From assembly GCA_040757575.1 (NCBI GenBank), contig JBFLXA010000012.1, positions 1 to 64,000 of the forward strand: a stretch of 64,000 nucleotides of DNA, read 5' to 3'. Origin of the DNA: PFJX01 sp040757575. GTDB lineage: Bacteria > Pseudomonadota > Gammaproteobacteria > Burkholderiales > Thiobacillaceae. The position numbers and the translations under genes are program-made. The notes beneath the pieces are model-generated. The model was not told where the DNA came from, made no database searches, and worked only from the letters and a program-made list of their open reading frames with translations. The stretch's first letter is position 1, and every line of letters begins with the position of its first letter. Positions 33,135 to 41,636 of this stretch are shown here, piece by piece.

Positions 33135-33881
33135 ATGTCACAAACCAGCCGTATCGAGTGGACTGAAGCGACCTGGAACCCGACCGTGGGTTGCAGCAAG
33201 ATTTCCGCTGGCTGTAAGCACTGCTATGCGGAGGCCATGGCCAAGCGGCTCAAGGCCATGGGAACGCCCGGCTACGAGAACGGTTTCCAGCTGACACTCT
33301 TGCCGAACAGATTGTCGGAACCGATCAATCGAAAAAAACCCGCCGTCTATTTTGTTAACTCAATGTCGGACCTTTTCCATAAGAAGGTTAGCGACACCTA
33401 CATCGAACAGGTCTTCGATGTCATTGAGCGTTGCCCTCAACATACTTTCCAGATACTCACCAAACGTGCGGAGCGGCTGGTCTCGTATTTCAGGCCTCGT
33501 ACCGTGCCATCCAATGCATGGATTGGCGTGACAGTTGAAGACAAATTGAGTGGCCTAGCGCGAATCGATTGCCTAAGGAAAGTGGAAGCGCGCATACGCT
33601 TCCTATCGATTGAGCCGCTACTAGAAGATCTGGGCAAGCTAAATCTTGACGGCATCCACTGGGTAATCGTGGGAGGGGAATCAGGGCCGAAGGCCAGGCC
33701 GATGAAGGTCGAATGGGTGGAAAATATCCGCCAGCAATGCGAAGCACAGAAAGTGCAGTTCTTTTTCAAACAATGGGGAGGGTGGGGGGCCGATGGCAAG
33801 CGGCGCTCCAAGAAAGCCAATGGACGGCTACTCGCAGGCCGTACTTGGGATGACATGCCCGCAGTATCCGCCTTGCCTTGA
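33135..33881 (+). CDS. Phage Gp37/Gp68-type (DUF5131) three-Cys protein, radical-SAM-like
   Basis: The 248-residue protein starts with the family signature IEWTEATWNPTVGCSKISAG and has three cysteines at 20, 27 and 30 (C-x6-C-x2-C), which could bind a [4Fe-4S] cluster as in radical SAM enzymes. FQILTKRAERL and VGGESGPKARPM are further conserved blocks. Members are found in phages and islands, often next to TcmP, the 'three-Cys-motif partner'. Here tcmP starts nine bases later. The chemistry is not known; nucleic-acid modification is a reasonable guess. Codon use is more A/T-rich than in the nif genes. Confidence 0.85.
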   Translation: MSQTSRIEWTEATWNPTVGCSKISAGCKHCYAEAMAKRLKAMGTPGYENGFQLTLLPNRLSEPINRKKPAVYFVNSMSDLFHKKVSDTYIEQVFDVIERCPQHTFQILTKRAERLVSYFRPRTVPSNAWIGVTVEDKLSGLARIDCLRKVEARIRFLSIEPLLEDLGKLNLDGIHWVIVGGESGPKARPMKVEWVENIRQQCEAQKVQFFFKQWGGWGADGKRRSKKANGRLLAGRTWDDMPAVSALP

Positions 33882-33889
33882 AGGAAGTT

Positions 33890-35161
33890 ATGTCTCGCAA
33901 GCCATACAACTGGAAAAATGGGCCCGATCTCATACAACCGCATAGTATTGCCAAACACCGGATACTGCAGTCGTATCTGGCCGCGTATTTCCAGACCTTG
34001 GTCAGCTCGCCCAATCAGGATGTTCTTCGACTCACACTTGTGGATGGTTTCGCCGGTGGTGGTCAATACGTCCACAGCGATACCGGTGAACTCGTCAAGG
34101 GTTCCCCCTTCATCTTTCTCGATGCTACCCGCGAGGCGGATTTTCTGATCAACCAGGGGCGCAGGAAGCCCGTTGACCTGAAGGTTGACTATTTTTTCAT
34201 CGAAGCCGATCGTTATGCTCACGCGCATCTCGACAAGGTGTTGCGGGAAGAAGGACATGGCGGTCATATCGGAAACAACATCCAGCTCCGCCATGCCAAA
34301 TTTCAGGACGAAGCTGACGACATCATCGATTTCATTAAACGGAAAAGCCCAAAAAATGGCCGGTCGATCTTCGCACTGGATCAATATGGTTACAAAGACA
34401 TACCGGCTCCACTGGTCCGAAAGATCTTTGCCCAATTACCAAGCGCCGAAGTCATCCTGACTTTCGGCGTCGACTCATTCCTGAATTTCGCCGGCGTAGG
34501 CGAACTCACGCAGTCGTTGCTTGATGAAATCGGCATACCGGACATCCTGCAAGGCCGCTCTATCGATGAGATCAAAAACTCCGAAAAAGACTGGCGTCTG
34601 TTCATACAAAGCGGACTTTACCGCTCATTGGTAAATCGATGTGGTGCCAAGTACTACACGCCCTTTTTCATCCGGAACAAGAAAGGGCATGGCGATTACT
34701 GGCTTATCCACCTTTCGCAGCATCACCGGGCACGCGACGTCATGACCGAGGTGCACTGGAATAACAACAATTACTTTATCCACTATGGTGGTCCAGGGTT
34801 GGAGATGTTCCAGATGGTCGGCTACGACCCGGATCATGACGATGAACGCAAGGGCCAAACCTGTTTGGGGTTCGAGTTCGACGATGTCGCCCGCAAAGCC
34901 AGCATTGCCGCTTTGAATGAACAGATACCCCGCCTTGTTTATGCCAATGCTGAAGGCCTCAGCTTTGGTGAGTTGTTTGCCACGACCTGCAATGAGTCGC
35001 CAGCTTCGGCGATTATTTATCGGGACTCCTTGGGGCAACAGCTTGAGGGGAGAGTGGTTGAGATCATCAGTCCGGAGGGGGTGAAACGCCGTTCGGCCCA
35101 GCAAATAAAATCGAGCGATCAAATTATTGCGCCGCCCCAGCGGTCACTATTTTTCCCATGA
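33890..35161 (+). CDS. tcmP: Three-Cys-motif partner protein TcmP
   Basis: The 423-residue protein matches TcmP, named for its pairing with three-Cys (Gp37/Gp68) proteins. It looks like a SAM-methyltransferase-type Rossmann fold: LTLVDGFAGGGQY near residue 47 resembles motif I, DYFFIEAD motif II and FALDQYGYKDIP the catalytic motif IV region. ATG 33890 follows AAGGAAG by three bases and is preferred to the TTG at 33878. It overlaps mod by four bases (ATGA), so it is translationally tied to the restriction-modification genes. Function unproven. Confidence 0.83.
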   Translation: MSRKPYNWKNGPDLIQPHSIAKHRILQSYLAAYFQTLVSSPNQDVLRLTLVDGFAGGGQYVHSDTGELVKGSPFIFLDATREADFLINQGRRKPVDLKVDYFFIEADRYAHAHLDKVLREEGHGGHIGNNIQLRHAKFQDEADDIIDFIKRKSPKNGRSIFALDQYGYKDIPAPLVRKIFAQLPSAEVILTFGVDSFLNFAGVGELTQSLLDEIGIPDILQGRSIDEIKNSEKDWRLFIQSGLYRSLVNRCGAKYYTPFFIRNKKGHGDYWLIHLSQHHRARDVMTEVHWNNNNYFIHYGGPGLEMFQMVGYDPDHDDERKGQTCLGFEFDDVARKASIAALNEQIPRLVYANAEGLSFGELFATTCNESPASAIIYRDSLGQQLEGRVVEIISPEGVKRRSAQQIKSSDQIIAPPQRSLFFP

Positions 35162-36840
35162 AAAACAAGCAAAAACTCGAACTCACCTGGATCGGCAAGG
35201 AGAACCGGCCCCGGCTTGAGCCGCGCATTTTGCTGGAAGACCCGGGGCGGAGTTATCACGCCGGGCATCGGGTGAGTGATGCGGACATCTTCGACAACCG
35301 GCTGATCTTCGGCGACAACCTGCTGGCCTTGAAGGCGCTGGAGGCGGAGTTCGCGGGGCGGGTGAAGTGCGTGTTCATCGACCCGCCCTACAACACCGGC
35401 AGCGCCTTCACCCATTACGACGATGGGGTGGAGCATTCCCTGTGGCTGTCCCTGATGCGCGACCGGCTGGAGGTCATCCGGCGGTTGTTGTCGGAGGATG
35501 GGTCGCTGTGGGTCACCATCGACGACAACGAATGCCATTACCTCAAGGTGTTGTGCGATGAGGTGTTTGGGCGGGCGAATTTCGTAGCGAATGTGGTTTG
35601 GCAGAAAAAATATGCCGTAGCCAATGATCACAAGACAATTGCCCCAATGCACGACCATCTACTGGTCTATCGGAAAACAGATAGTTGGCAGAGGAATTTG
35701 ATTCCTCGCACCGAGGAGAAAGATCGCCAGTACAAATTCGAGGATGAAAAAGGGGTTTTTCGGAACAGTGACTACACCTGTAGCAAGTCATTTGAGGAGC
35801 GTCCGAATCTCTACTACCCAATTATTCAACCGAATACAGGTGAAGAGATTTGGCCCAGCAAGACACGTGTTTGGGCTTATTCCAGAGACGAACACCTACG
35901 GCATGTCGCAGAGGGATTCATCTACTGGGGCAAGGATGGACTTGGTAAGACGCCCTCATTTAAGCGATACAAACACTTGCTGCGCAATCAAGGCGTGGTA
36001 CCGCAAACGCTTTGGTCTCACGAATATGCCAGCCACACGGATGCCGCGAGAAAAGAAGTGCGTGCAGTACTGGGGAGCTTGTCTCTTGCAGATGATTTCA
36101 TTACTCCAAAGCCAGAGGGCTTGATACAGCGTGTACTCGAAATCGCCACCAACCCCGGCGACCTCGTCCTCGACTCCTTCGCCGGTTCCGGTACCACCGG
36201 CGCGGTGGCCCACAAGATGGGCCGGCGCTGGATCATGGTGGAGCTGGGCGAGCACTGCCACACCCATATCATCCCGCGCCTGAAGAAGGTCATTGACGGC
36301 GCGGACCCCGGCGGCATCACCGAGGCCGTCGGCTGGAAGGGCGGCGGCGGTTTCCGCTATTACCGGCTGGCGCCTTCGCTGCTGGAAAAGGACAAGTGGG
36401 GCAACTGGGTCATCCACCGGGACTACAACGCCGCCATGCTGGCCGAGGCGCTGTGCAAGCTGGAAGGCTTCACCTATGCGCCTTCCGACGCGGTGTATTG
36501 GCAGCACGGCCATTCCACCGAGCGGGATTTCCTCTACGTCACCACCGCCACTTTGTCCCACGAACAGTTGCAGCAGCTGGCCGACGAGGTGGGGCCGGAG
36601 CGTACGCTGCTGGTGCTGTGCCCGGCCTTCCGCAGCAGGGGCGATTTCGCCAACCTGACGGTGAAGAAGATTCCGAAGCAGGTGCTGTCCCGTTGCGAGT
36701 GGGGACATGACGATTATTCCTTGCGAGTGGAGAACTTGCCGGCGGCGCCGGAGCCCTCTCCCCCGGCCCCTCCCCCGCTTGCGGGGGAGGGGAGACAGAC
36801 TGCCGCCCAACAGAACCTGTTCGACGGGGAACCATCATGA
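35158..36840 (+). CDS. Type III-like DNA adenine methyltransferase (Mod)
   Basis: The 560-residue enzyme is a beta-class N6-adenine methyltransferase: catalytic motif IV DPPYNTGSAF comes first (near residue 77), and the SAM-binding motif I DSFAGSGTTGA comes late (near residue 340), with the target-recognition region between them. That middle region (about 35590-36130) is clearly more A/T-rich than both flanks, as expected when specificity is exchanged by recombination. Near the C terminus, codons at 36752-36797 are a palindromic repeat read in frame as PSPPAPPPLAGEG. Start and stop overlap tcmP and rhuM by four bases each. It probably protects host DNA from Res. Confidence 0.9.
   Translation: MKNKQKLELTWIGKENRPRLEPRILLEDPGRSYHAGHRVSDADIFDNRLIFGDNLLALKALEAEFAGRVKCVFIDPPYNTGSAFTHYDDGVEHSLWLSLMRDRLEVIRRLLSEDGSLWVTIDDNECHYLKVLCDEVFGRANFVANVVWQKKYAVANDHKTIAPMHDHLLVYRKTDSWQRNLIPRTEEKDRQYKFEDEKGVFRNSDYTCSKSFEERPNLYYPIIQPNTGEEIWPSKTRVWAYSRDEHLRHVAEGFIYWGKDGLGKTPSFKRYKHLLRNQGVVPQTLWSHEYASHTDAARKEVRAVLGSLSLADDFITPKPEGLIQRVLEIATNPGDLVLDSFAGSGTTGAVAHKMGRRWIMVELGEHCHTHIIPRLKKVIDGADPGGITEAVGWKGGGGFRYYRLAPSLLEKDKWGNWVIHRDYNAAMLAEALCKLEGFTYAPSDAVYWQHGHSTERDFLYVTTATLSHEQLQQLADEVGPERTLLVLCPAFRSRGDFANLTVKKIPKQVLSRCEWGHDDYSLRVENLPAAPEPSPPAPPPLAGEGRQTAAQQNLFDGEPS
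36752..36797. repeat. Palindromic repeat inserted in frame in mod
   Basis: CCCTCTCCCCCGGCCCCTCC runs into CCCGCTTGCGGGGGAGGGGAG. It is essentially identical to the intergenic copy between nifU and nifS (about 15445-15485). It keeps the mod frame open and adds a proline-rich stretch about 15 codons before the stop. Confidence 0.85.
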
Positions 36841-37922
36841 GCGGCAAGGGGCGTACCCCGCCGCCGGCACAGACTGCCGGCGCACTGAACGGCGGCGAAT
36901 TTCTGCTGTACCAGACCGAGGATGCCCAGACCCGCGTGCAGTTGCGGGTGTCCGAGGGCACCGTCTGGATGACCCAGAAGCAGCTCGCCGAGCTGTATCA
37001 GGTGAGCGTGCCGGCCATTGCCCAGCACATCCGCAATATCTACTCGGAGCGGGAGCTGGCCCCGGAGGCAACTGTTAAAGATTACTTAATAGTTGCCCCG
37101 GAAGCCGCGCGGACAGTGGAACGGCGCATCGCCCACTACCGGCTGGAGATGGTGCTGGCCATCGGCTACCGGGTGCGTTCCCATCGCGGCACCCAGTTCC
37201 GCCGCTGGGCGACGGAGCAGCTCAAGAGCTATCTGGTGAAGGGCTTCGTGCTGGACGACGAGCGCTTCAAACGCGGGGACGACACCTATTTCGACGAGTT
37301 GCTGGCCCGCATCCGGGACATCCGCTCCTCGGAGAAGGTGTTCTGGAAGAAGGTGCTGGATATCTATGCCACCAGCATCGATTACGACCCCTCGGCGGAA
37401 GCCTCGCAACGCTTCTTCGCCACGGTGCAGAACAAGATGCACTGGGCGGCCCATGGCCATACGGCGGCGGAATTGGTTGTACTGCGCGCGGATGCGCATG
37501 CGCCCAACATGGGCATGACCAATTGGCCCGGCGCAGCCAAAGGAGGTGCGATCCGCAAGGCGGATGCCGGTGTGGCCAAGAACTATCTCAACGAAGCGGA
37601 ACTGGAGACGCTGAACCGGATCGTGAACGCCTACCTGGAATTCGCCGAGTTGCAGGCCCAGGCCCGGCGGGAAATGACCATGGCCACCTGGATTGGCAAG
37701 CTGGACGACTTCCTGCGTCTATCGGACCGGGAGGTGTTGACCCATGCCGGCAAGATCACGGCGGAACTGGCGCAGGCCAAGGCGGAGGCGGAATTTCGGG
37801 TTTTCCAGCAGCGCCAGCTCGCCGCTCCTAGCAGGGTGGAACAGGATTTCGAGGCAGCCATCGAGGTGGAGGTGAAGCTGTTGGAGAAAACCACCAAGAA
37901 GAACAAGGGGAAAAAGGGATGA
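36837..37922 (+). CDS. RhuM family protein
   Basis: RhuM proteins (named from a Salmonella pathogenicity-island gene) have an N-terminal DNA-binding-like region and unknown activity. The 361-residue product matches with GEFLLYQTEDAQTRVQLRV, TVWMTQKQLAELYQVSVPAIAQHIRNIY (a helix-turn-helix-like block) and MVLAIGYRVRSHRGTQFRRWA. The C terminus is Lys-rich. It lies between mod and res with four-base overlaps on both sides, so it is an integral member of this cluster. RhuM genes are often found inside restriction-modification and defence islands; a regulator or toxin role is possible. Confidence 0.85.
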   Translation: MSGKGRTPPPAQTAGALNGGEFLLYQTEDAQTRVQLRVSEGTVWMTQKQLAELYQVSVPAIAQHIRNIYSERELAPEATVKDYLIVAPEAARTVERRIAHYRLEMVLAIGYRVRSHRGTQFRRWATEQLKSYLVKGFVLDDERFKRGDDTYFDELLARIRDIRSSEKVFWKKVLDIYATSIDYDPSAEASQRFFATVQNKMHWAAHGHTAAELVVLRADAHAPNMGMTNWPGAAKGGAIRKADAGVAKNYLNEAELETLNRIVNAYLEFAELQAQARREMTMATWIGKLDDFLRLSDREVLTHAGKITAELAQAKAEAEFRVFQQRQLAAPSRVEQDFEAAIEVEVKLLEKTTKKNKGKKG

Positions 37923-40609
37923 ACCGCCACGTCAACGCCATCGCCGGCCGCCTGAGCCTGCGCCATCCGCAACGCCGCTCGCTGGAAATCCTGGACCGCA
38001 TCACCGAGATCGCCCCGCCAAGCAAGGACGTGGACCTGGCGGCGGTGCTGGAGACCATCAAGAGCGAGTTTCCGTCGGTGACGGACTTCGAGCGGGAGTT
38101 TCCGTCCCTATGCTTTGCCCTGGCCACAGGGGTGGGCAAAACACGCCTCATGGGTGCCTTCATCAGTTATCTGCATCTGGCCCACGGCATCAACAACTTC
38201 TTTGTGCTGGCGCCCAACCTGACCATCTACAACAAGCTGATTGCCGATTTCAGCGACCGCAACCATCCCAAGTATGTGTTCCGGGGCATCGCCGAGTTCG
38301 CCATCGACGCGCCGTCGATCATCACCGGCGACAACTACGACCAGCGCGATCCCATGAGCGGCACGCTGTTCGGCGGGGTGAGGATCAACATCTTCAACAT
38401 CTCCAAGATCAATTCGGAAGTGCGCGGCGGCAAGTCGCCCCGCATCAAGCGGCTGTCGGAATACATCGGCGAGAGCTATTTCGACTATCTGGCTGGCTTG
38501 CCGGATCTGGTCATGCTGATGGATGAATCGCATCGCTATCGAGCCAGTGCCGGCATTCGCGCCATCAACGAATTGAAGCCGATCCTGGGGCTGGAGCTGA
38601 CGGCCACGCCCTTCGTGGAGACCACGCGGGGTGCTACGGCCTTCAAGAACGTGATTGTTGACTACCCCCTGGGCCGGGCAATGGCCGATGGCTTCGTCAA
38701 GGAACCGGCGGTGGTGACGCGGAAGAATTTCAACCCGGCGGGCATGTCGGTGGAGGAGATCGAGCGGCTGAAACTGGAAGACGGTGTGCGTCTGCATGAG
38801 TCCGTGAAGGTGGAGCTGGAGACCTATGCCCGCGAGAGCGAGAACCCGATCGTCAAGCCGTTCCTGCTGGTGATTGCCCGTGATACCACCCACGCCGGGC
38901 AACTGACCGAGCTGATCAAGTCCGACAAATTCTTTGAGGGGCGCTATCGGGACAAGGTCATCCAGGTGGATTCGAGCAAGACCGGCGCGGAAGAAGAGGA
39001 GATGATCGGCCGACTGCTCAAGGTGGAGCACACCGACGAGCCGACGGAGATCGTGATTCACGTCAACATGCTCAAGGAGGGCTGGGACGTGACCAATCTC
39101 TACACCATCGTGCCGCTGCGTGCCGCCAATGCCCGCATCCTCATCGAGCAATCCATCGGGCGCGGTCTGCGCCTGCCCTATGGCAAGCGCACCGGCGTCA
39201 TGGCAGTGGACCGGCTGAATATCGTTGCCCACGACAAATTCCAGGAGATCATCTCCGAGGCCAACAAGCCGGATTCGGCGATTCACTTGCAGGCCGTGGT
39301 GCTGGACTCAGAAGACCTGGGCCAGAAGACCGCCACGGTGGTGTCGCAATCTCAATTGGCCTCGAAGCTGGGGCTGAAACCCGCCCAGGTGACCAGCAAC
39401 ACGGTGGTGGCGGGTGGCGAAACTGTGCCGGTTTTCACCAAGCCCGAAGAGCAGAAGGTGGCCCAGATCACCTTTGATGTCATCCGCAAGCTGGAAAACC
39501 AGCCGCAGACGCTGCCTACCGTCGAATACCTGAAGAAGCCGGAGATACAGGCCGCCATCATCAAGGCTGTAGAAGAACAGCACCAGCCGGCGCAGTTGGA
39601 ACTGGAAGGGGTGGCGGAGAAGCCTGACATTGCTGCCGTGGTGGCGAAGACGGTGGAACTGGTCACGCAACAGACCATCGATATCCCGCGCATTCTGGTG
39701 GTGCCCAAAGGTGAGGTGAAATCAGGCTTCAAACCGTTCACCCTGGACCTGACCACGCTGAAATATCCGGCAGTATCCGATGAGCTTTGGATTCAGCACC
39801 TGCGCACGAATCAGCTTGAAGTTGTTGCCCTCGGCCGGGGCGGCATCGAGGAAGCCCGGCTGGAAGATTATGTGGTCAGCGGTCTGGTGGACTTCGACGA
39901 CATTTCCTACGACCACCACTCCGACTTGCTCTATGACTTGGCAACGCAGACCGTGGCGCACTTCCGGACCTATCTTGCCGAAGACGACGCGCGCAAGGTG
40001 TTGCGATGCTACCAGCGCGACATCGCCCGTTTTATCCACGCCCAGATGCAGGCCCATTACTGGGAGGATGTGGCCGGCTACGAGGTGAAGATCAACAAGG
40101 GCTTCACCGAGCTGAAGCAGAGTGCCTACACCTATTCGGTACAGGAACCGCCCGCCAGTTACCGGGTGGAACCGGCGGACAAAAGCAACATGGCGAAGTA
40201 CCTCTTCGGCGGCTTCGAGAAATGCCTGTACCCAGTGCAGAAGTTCGATTCGGACTCCGAACGCAAACTGGCGGTGATTCTGGAGCGGGACGCCCTCAAG
40301 TGGTTCAAGCCTGCGAAGGGACAGTTCCAGATTTATTACCGGGATGGGGCAGATCATCGGGAATATCAGCCGGATTTCATTGCCGAGACGACCGACGCAA
40401 TTTATATGCTGGAACCCAAGAAGCGCACGGAGCTGGATGACCCCATTGTTCAGGCCAAGAAGGAGGTGGCTGTGCAGTGGTGCGCGAATGCTTCAGATCA
40501 TGCGGCGAGTTACAGCGGCAAGCCGTGGCGCTATGTGCTGATTCCCCATGATGAGATTGCTGAGAACATGACGCTTGAGGGCGTGGCGGCGCGGTTTGGT
40601 TGCACTTGA
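37919..40609 (+). CDS. Type III-like restriction endonuclease subunit (Res)
   Basis: The 896-residue protein joins a superfamily 2 helicase to a nuclease. Helicase motifs are ATGVGKTRLMGAF (Walker A), MDESH (motif II), ELTATPF (motif III) and LIEQSIGRGLRLPYG (motif VI). The C-terminal nuclease shows QPDFIAET and then MLEPKKRTE, a PD...ExK arrangement. Type III Res needs its Mod partner to recognise DNA. Here mod lies two genes upstream, with rhuM between and four-base overlaps throughout. The enzyme would cut unmodified DNA. It is the last gene of the island; the reading frame is intact. Confidence 0.88.
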   Translation: MNRHVNAIAGRLSLRHPQRRSLEILDRITEIAPPSKDVDLAAVLETIKSEFPSVTDFEREFPSLCFALATGVGKTRLMGAFISYLHLAHGINNFFVLAPNLTIYNKLIADFSDRNHPKYVFRGIAEFAIDAPSIITGDNYDQRDPMSGTLFGGVRINIFNISKINSEVRGGKSPRIKRLSEYIGESYFDYLAGLPDLVMLMDESHRYRASAGIRAINELKPILGLELTATPFVETTRGATAFKNVIVDYPLGRAMADGFVKEPAVVTRKNFNPAGMSVEEIERLKLEDGVRLHESVKVELETYARESENPIVKPFLLVIARDTTHAGQLTELIKSDKFFEGRYRDKVIQVDSSKTGAEEEEMIGRLLKVEHTDEPTEIVIHVNMLKEGWDVTNLYTIVPLRAANARILIEQSIGRGLRLPYGKRTGVMAVDRLNIVAHDKFQEIISEANKPDSAIHLQAVVLDSEDLGQKTATVVSQSQLASKLGLKPAQVTSNTVVAGGETVPVFTKPEEQKVAQITFDVIRKLENQPQTLPTVEYLKKPEIQAAIIKAVEEQHQPAQLELEGVAEKPDIAAVVAKTVELVTQQTIDIPRILVVPKGEVKSGFKPFTLDLTTLKYPAVSDELWIQHLRTNQLEVVALGRGGIEEARLEDYVVSGLVDFDDISYDHHSDLLYDLATQTVAHFRTYLAEDDARKVLRCYQRDIARFIHAQMQAHYWEDVAGYEVKINKGFTELKQSAYTYSVQEPPASYRVEPADKSNMAKYLFGGFEKCLYPVQKFDSDSERKLAVILERDALKWFKPAKGQFQIYYRDGADHREYQPDFIAETTDAIYMLEPKKRTELDDPIVQAKKEVAVQWCANASDHAASYSGKPWRYVLIPHDEIAENMTLEGVAARFGCT

Positions 40610-40927
40610 TAAATCGTCTGCGCTGATCATAGTTTGTGGCCGAAAGACTGCTAAGCGATGTATTGCAGGCCAATTCAGACCGTAGACTCAAGGTCGGCAA
40701 CGGCCGATGAGCACTCAGTGGACTGGCGTCCCAAGGGACCACTGCTCACAGATACTTGCCATTGGAGCCCCGAGAACCGTTTTTCCGTAACGAGGTGACT
40801 GCGCCTGAGCGACTCCGATGGAACAGTCATTCACTTGGACATCGACTTGTCTGTCCCGGGTCAAGTGCAATGTGATTCATGGTCGGGTGATGCGCGATCC
40901 AGCAGTCACGTGGGCCGGTAACCCGCA
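40610..40927. other. Right edge of the defence island, no gene seen
   Basis: The 318 bp after res contain no supported gene, no tRNA and no clear terminator. Together with the gap at 27648-28133 they bracket the island. I found no direct repeats long enough to call attachment sites by eye. Confidence 0.45.
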
Positions 40928-41611
40928 TCAGTCTCCGCCACAGCCCCCGCCGCCGTCGCTACCTCCCCCGTCGCTGTCGCCAAAACCATCGGTGCCGCCA
41001 TCTGGATCGGTGCTGGAGAAATCCCCGCCGCAGTAAGGGCTGCCTGACCCACCCCCGGTGTTGTCCCTGTCCAGGGCCTTGCAGTCCGGCACGTAGTGAA
41101 ACCCGTCGGTAATGCCCAGCTTGGCGTCTATGGCAAACAACAGGGGCAGGCGGGCGGGGTTGCGGGGATCGATGTCCTCTTCCTTGCAGGCGTGCCACCA
41201 GACCCGGCGCAGGCCCGCGTTGGTCTGGCGGTTGGCGCTCAGCACCACGGCCGGGGTGTGGTGCAGAAATCGACCGAAGGCTTGTTTGCAGAAGGCATCG
41301 TAGTGACGGGTGTAGAGGATGAACTCATGCCACAGGTCGTCCACCACCTGGGAAGGCATGGATACCGGCTCCAGCCGGCCGTTCAGATAGGCCAGGAAAA
41401 ACTTGCGCAGGGCCCGCATCACCAGATAACGATCCTTCTCCGCCAGGCCGGGGCGTCGGGCGGCCAGCTTGTCCAGCAAGCCCGGTGGAAACCTGTAGGT
41501 GCGGATGAACTGGGCCTGGGCCAGCCGCCGCCAGCGGTGCCATAGCGCCAGACTGATGCCCAGGGTGGCCAGAAACAGGACGAAGAACAGGGGGGCGAGG
41601 GCGGCGCTCAT
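40928..41611 (-). CDS. Glycine-rich domain-containing protein with one membrane helix
   Basis: The 227-residue protein has an N-terminal transmembrane helix (residues 5-24), then a domain with VDDLWHEFILYTRHYDAFCKQAFGRFLHHTP, which resembles the glycine-rich-domain (GRDP-like) family of unknown function. The last 45 residues are Gly/Ser/Asp-rich, with two cysteines, and probably disordered. The helix is followed by basic residues, so most of the protein faces the cytoplasm. The gene lies 25 bases after draT on the same strand, which suggests co-transcription, though no nif role is known. Confidence 0.72.
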   Translation of the reverse strand: MSAALAPLFFVLFLATLGISLALWHRWRRLAQAQFIRTYRFPPGLLDKLAARRPGLAEKDRYLVMRALRKFFLAYLNGRLEPVSMPSQVVDDLWHEFILYTRHYDAFCKQAFGRFLHHTPAVVLSANRQTNAGLRRVWWHACKEEDIDPRNPARLPLLFAIDAKLGITDGFHYVPDCKALDRDNTGGGSGSPYCGGDFSSTDPDGGTDGFGDSDGGGSDGGGGCGGD

Positions 41612-41636
41612 GGGGTTGGGGTCTCAGGTTGTCGCG

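Noticed and set aside
28134..40609. DISARM or BREX system
   Set aside because: No DUF1998 protein, DrmA/DrmB, PglZ or BrxC-like gene is present; only the SNF2 and methyltransferase parts are shared in a general way.
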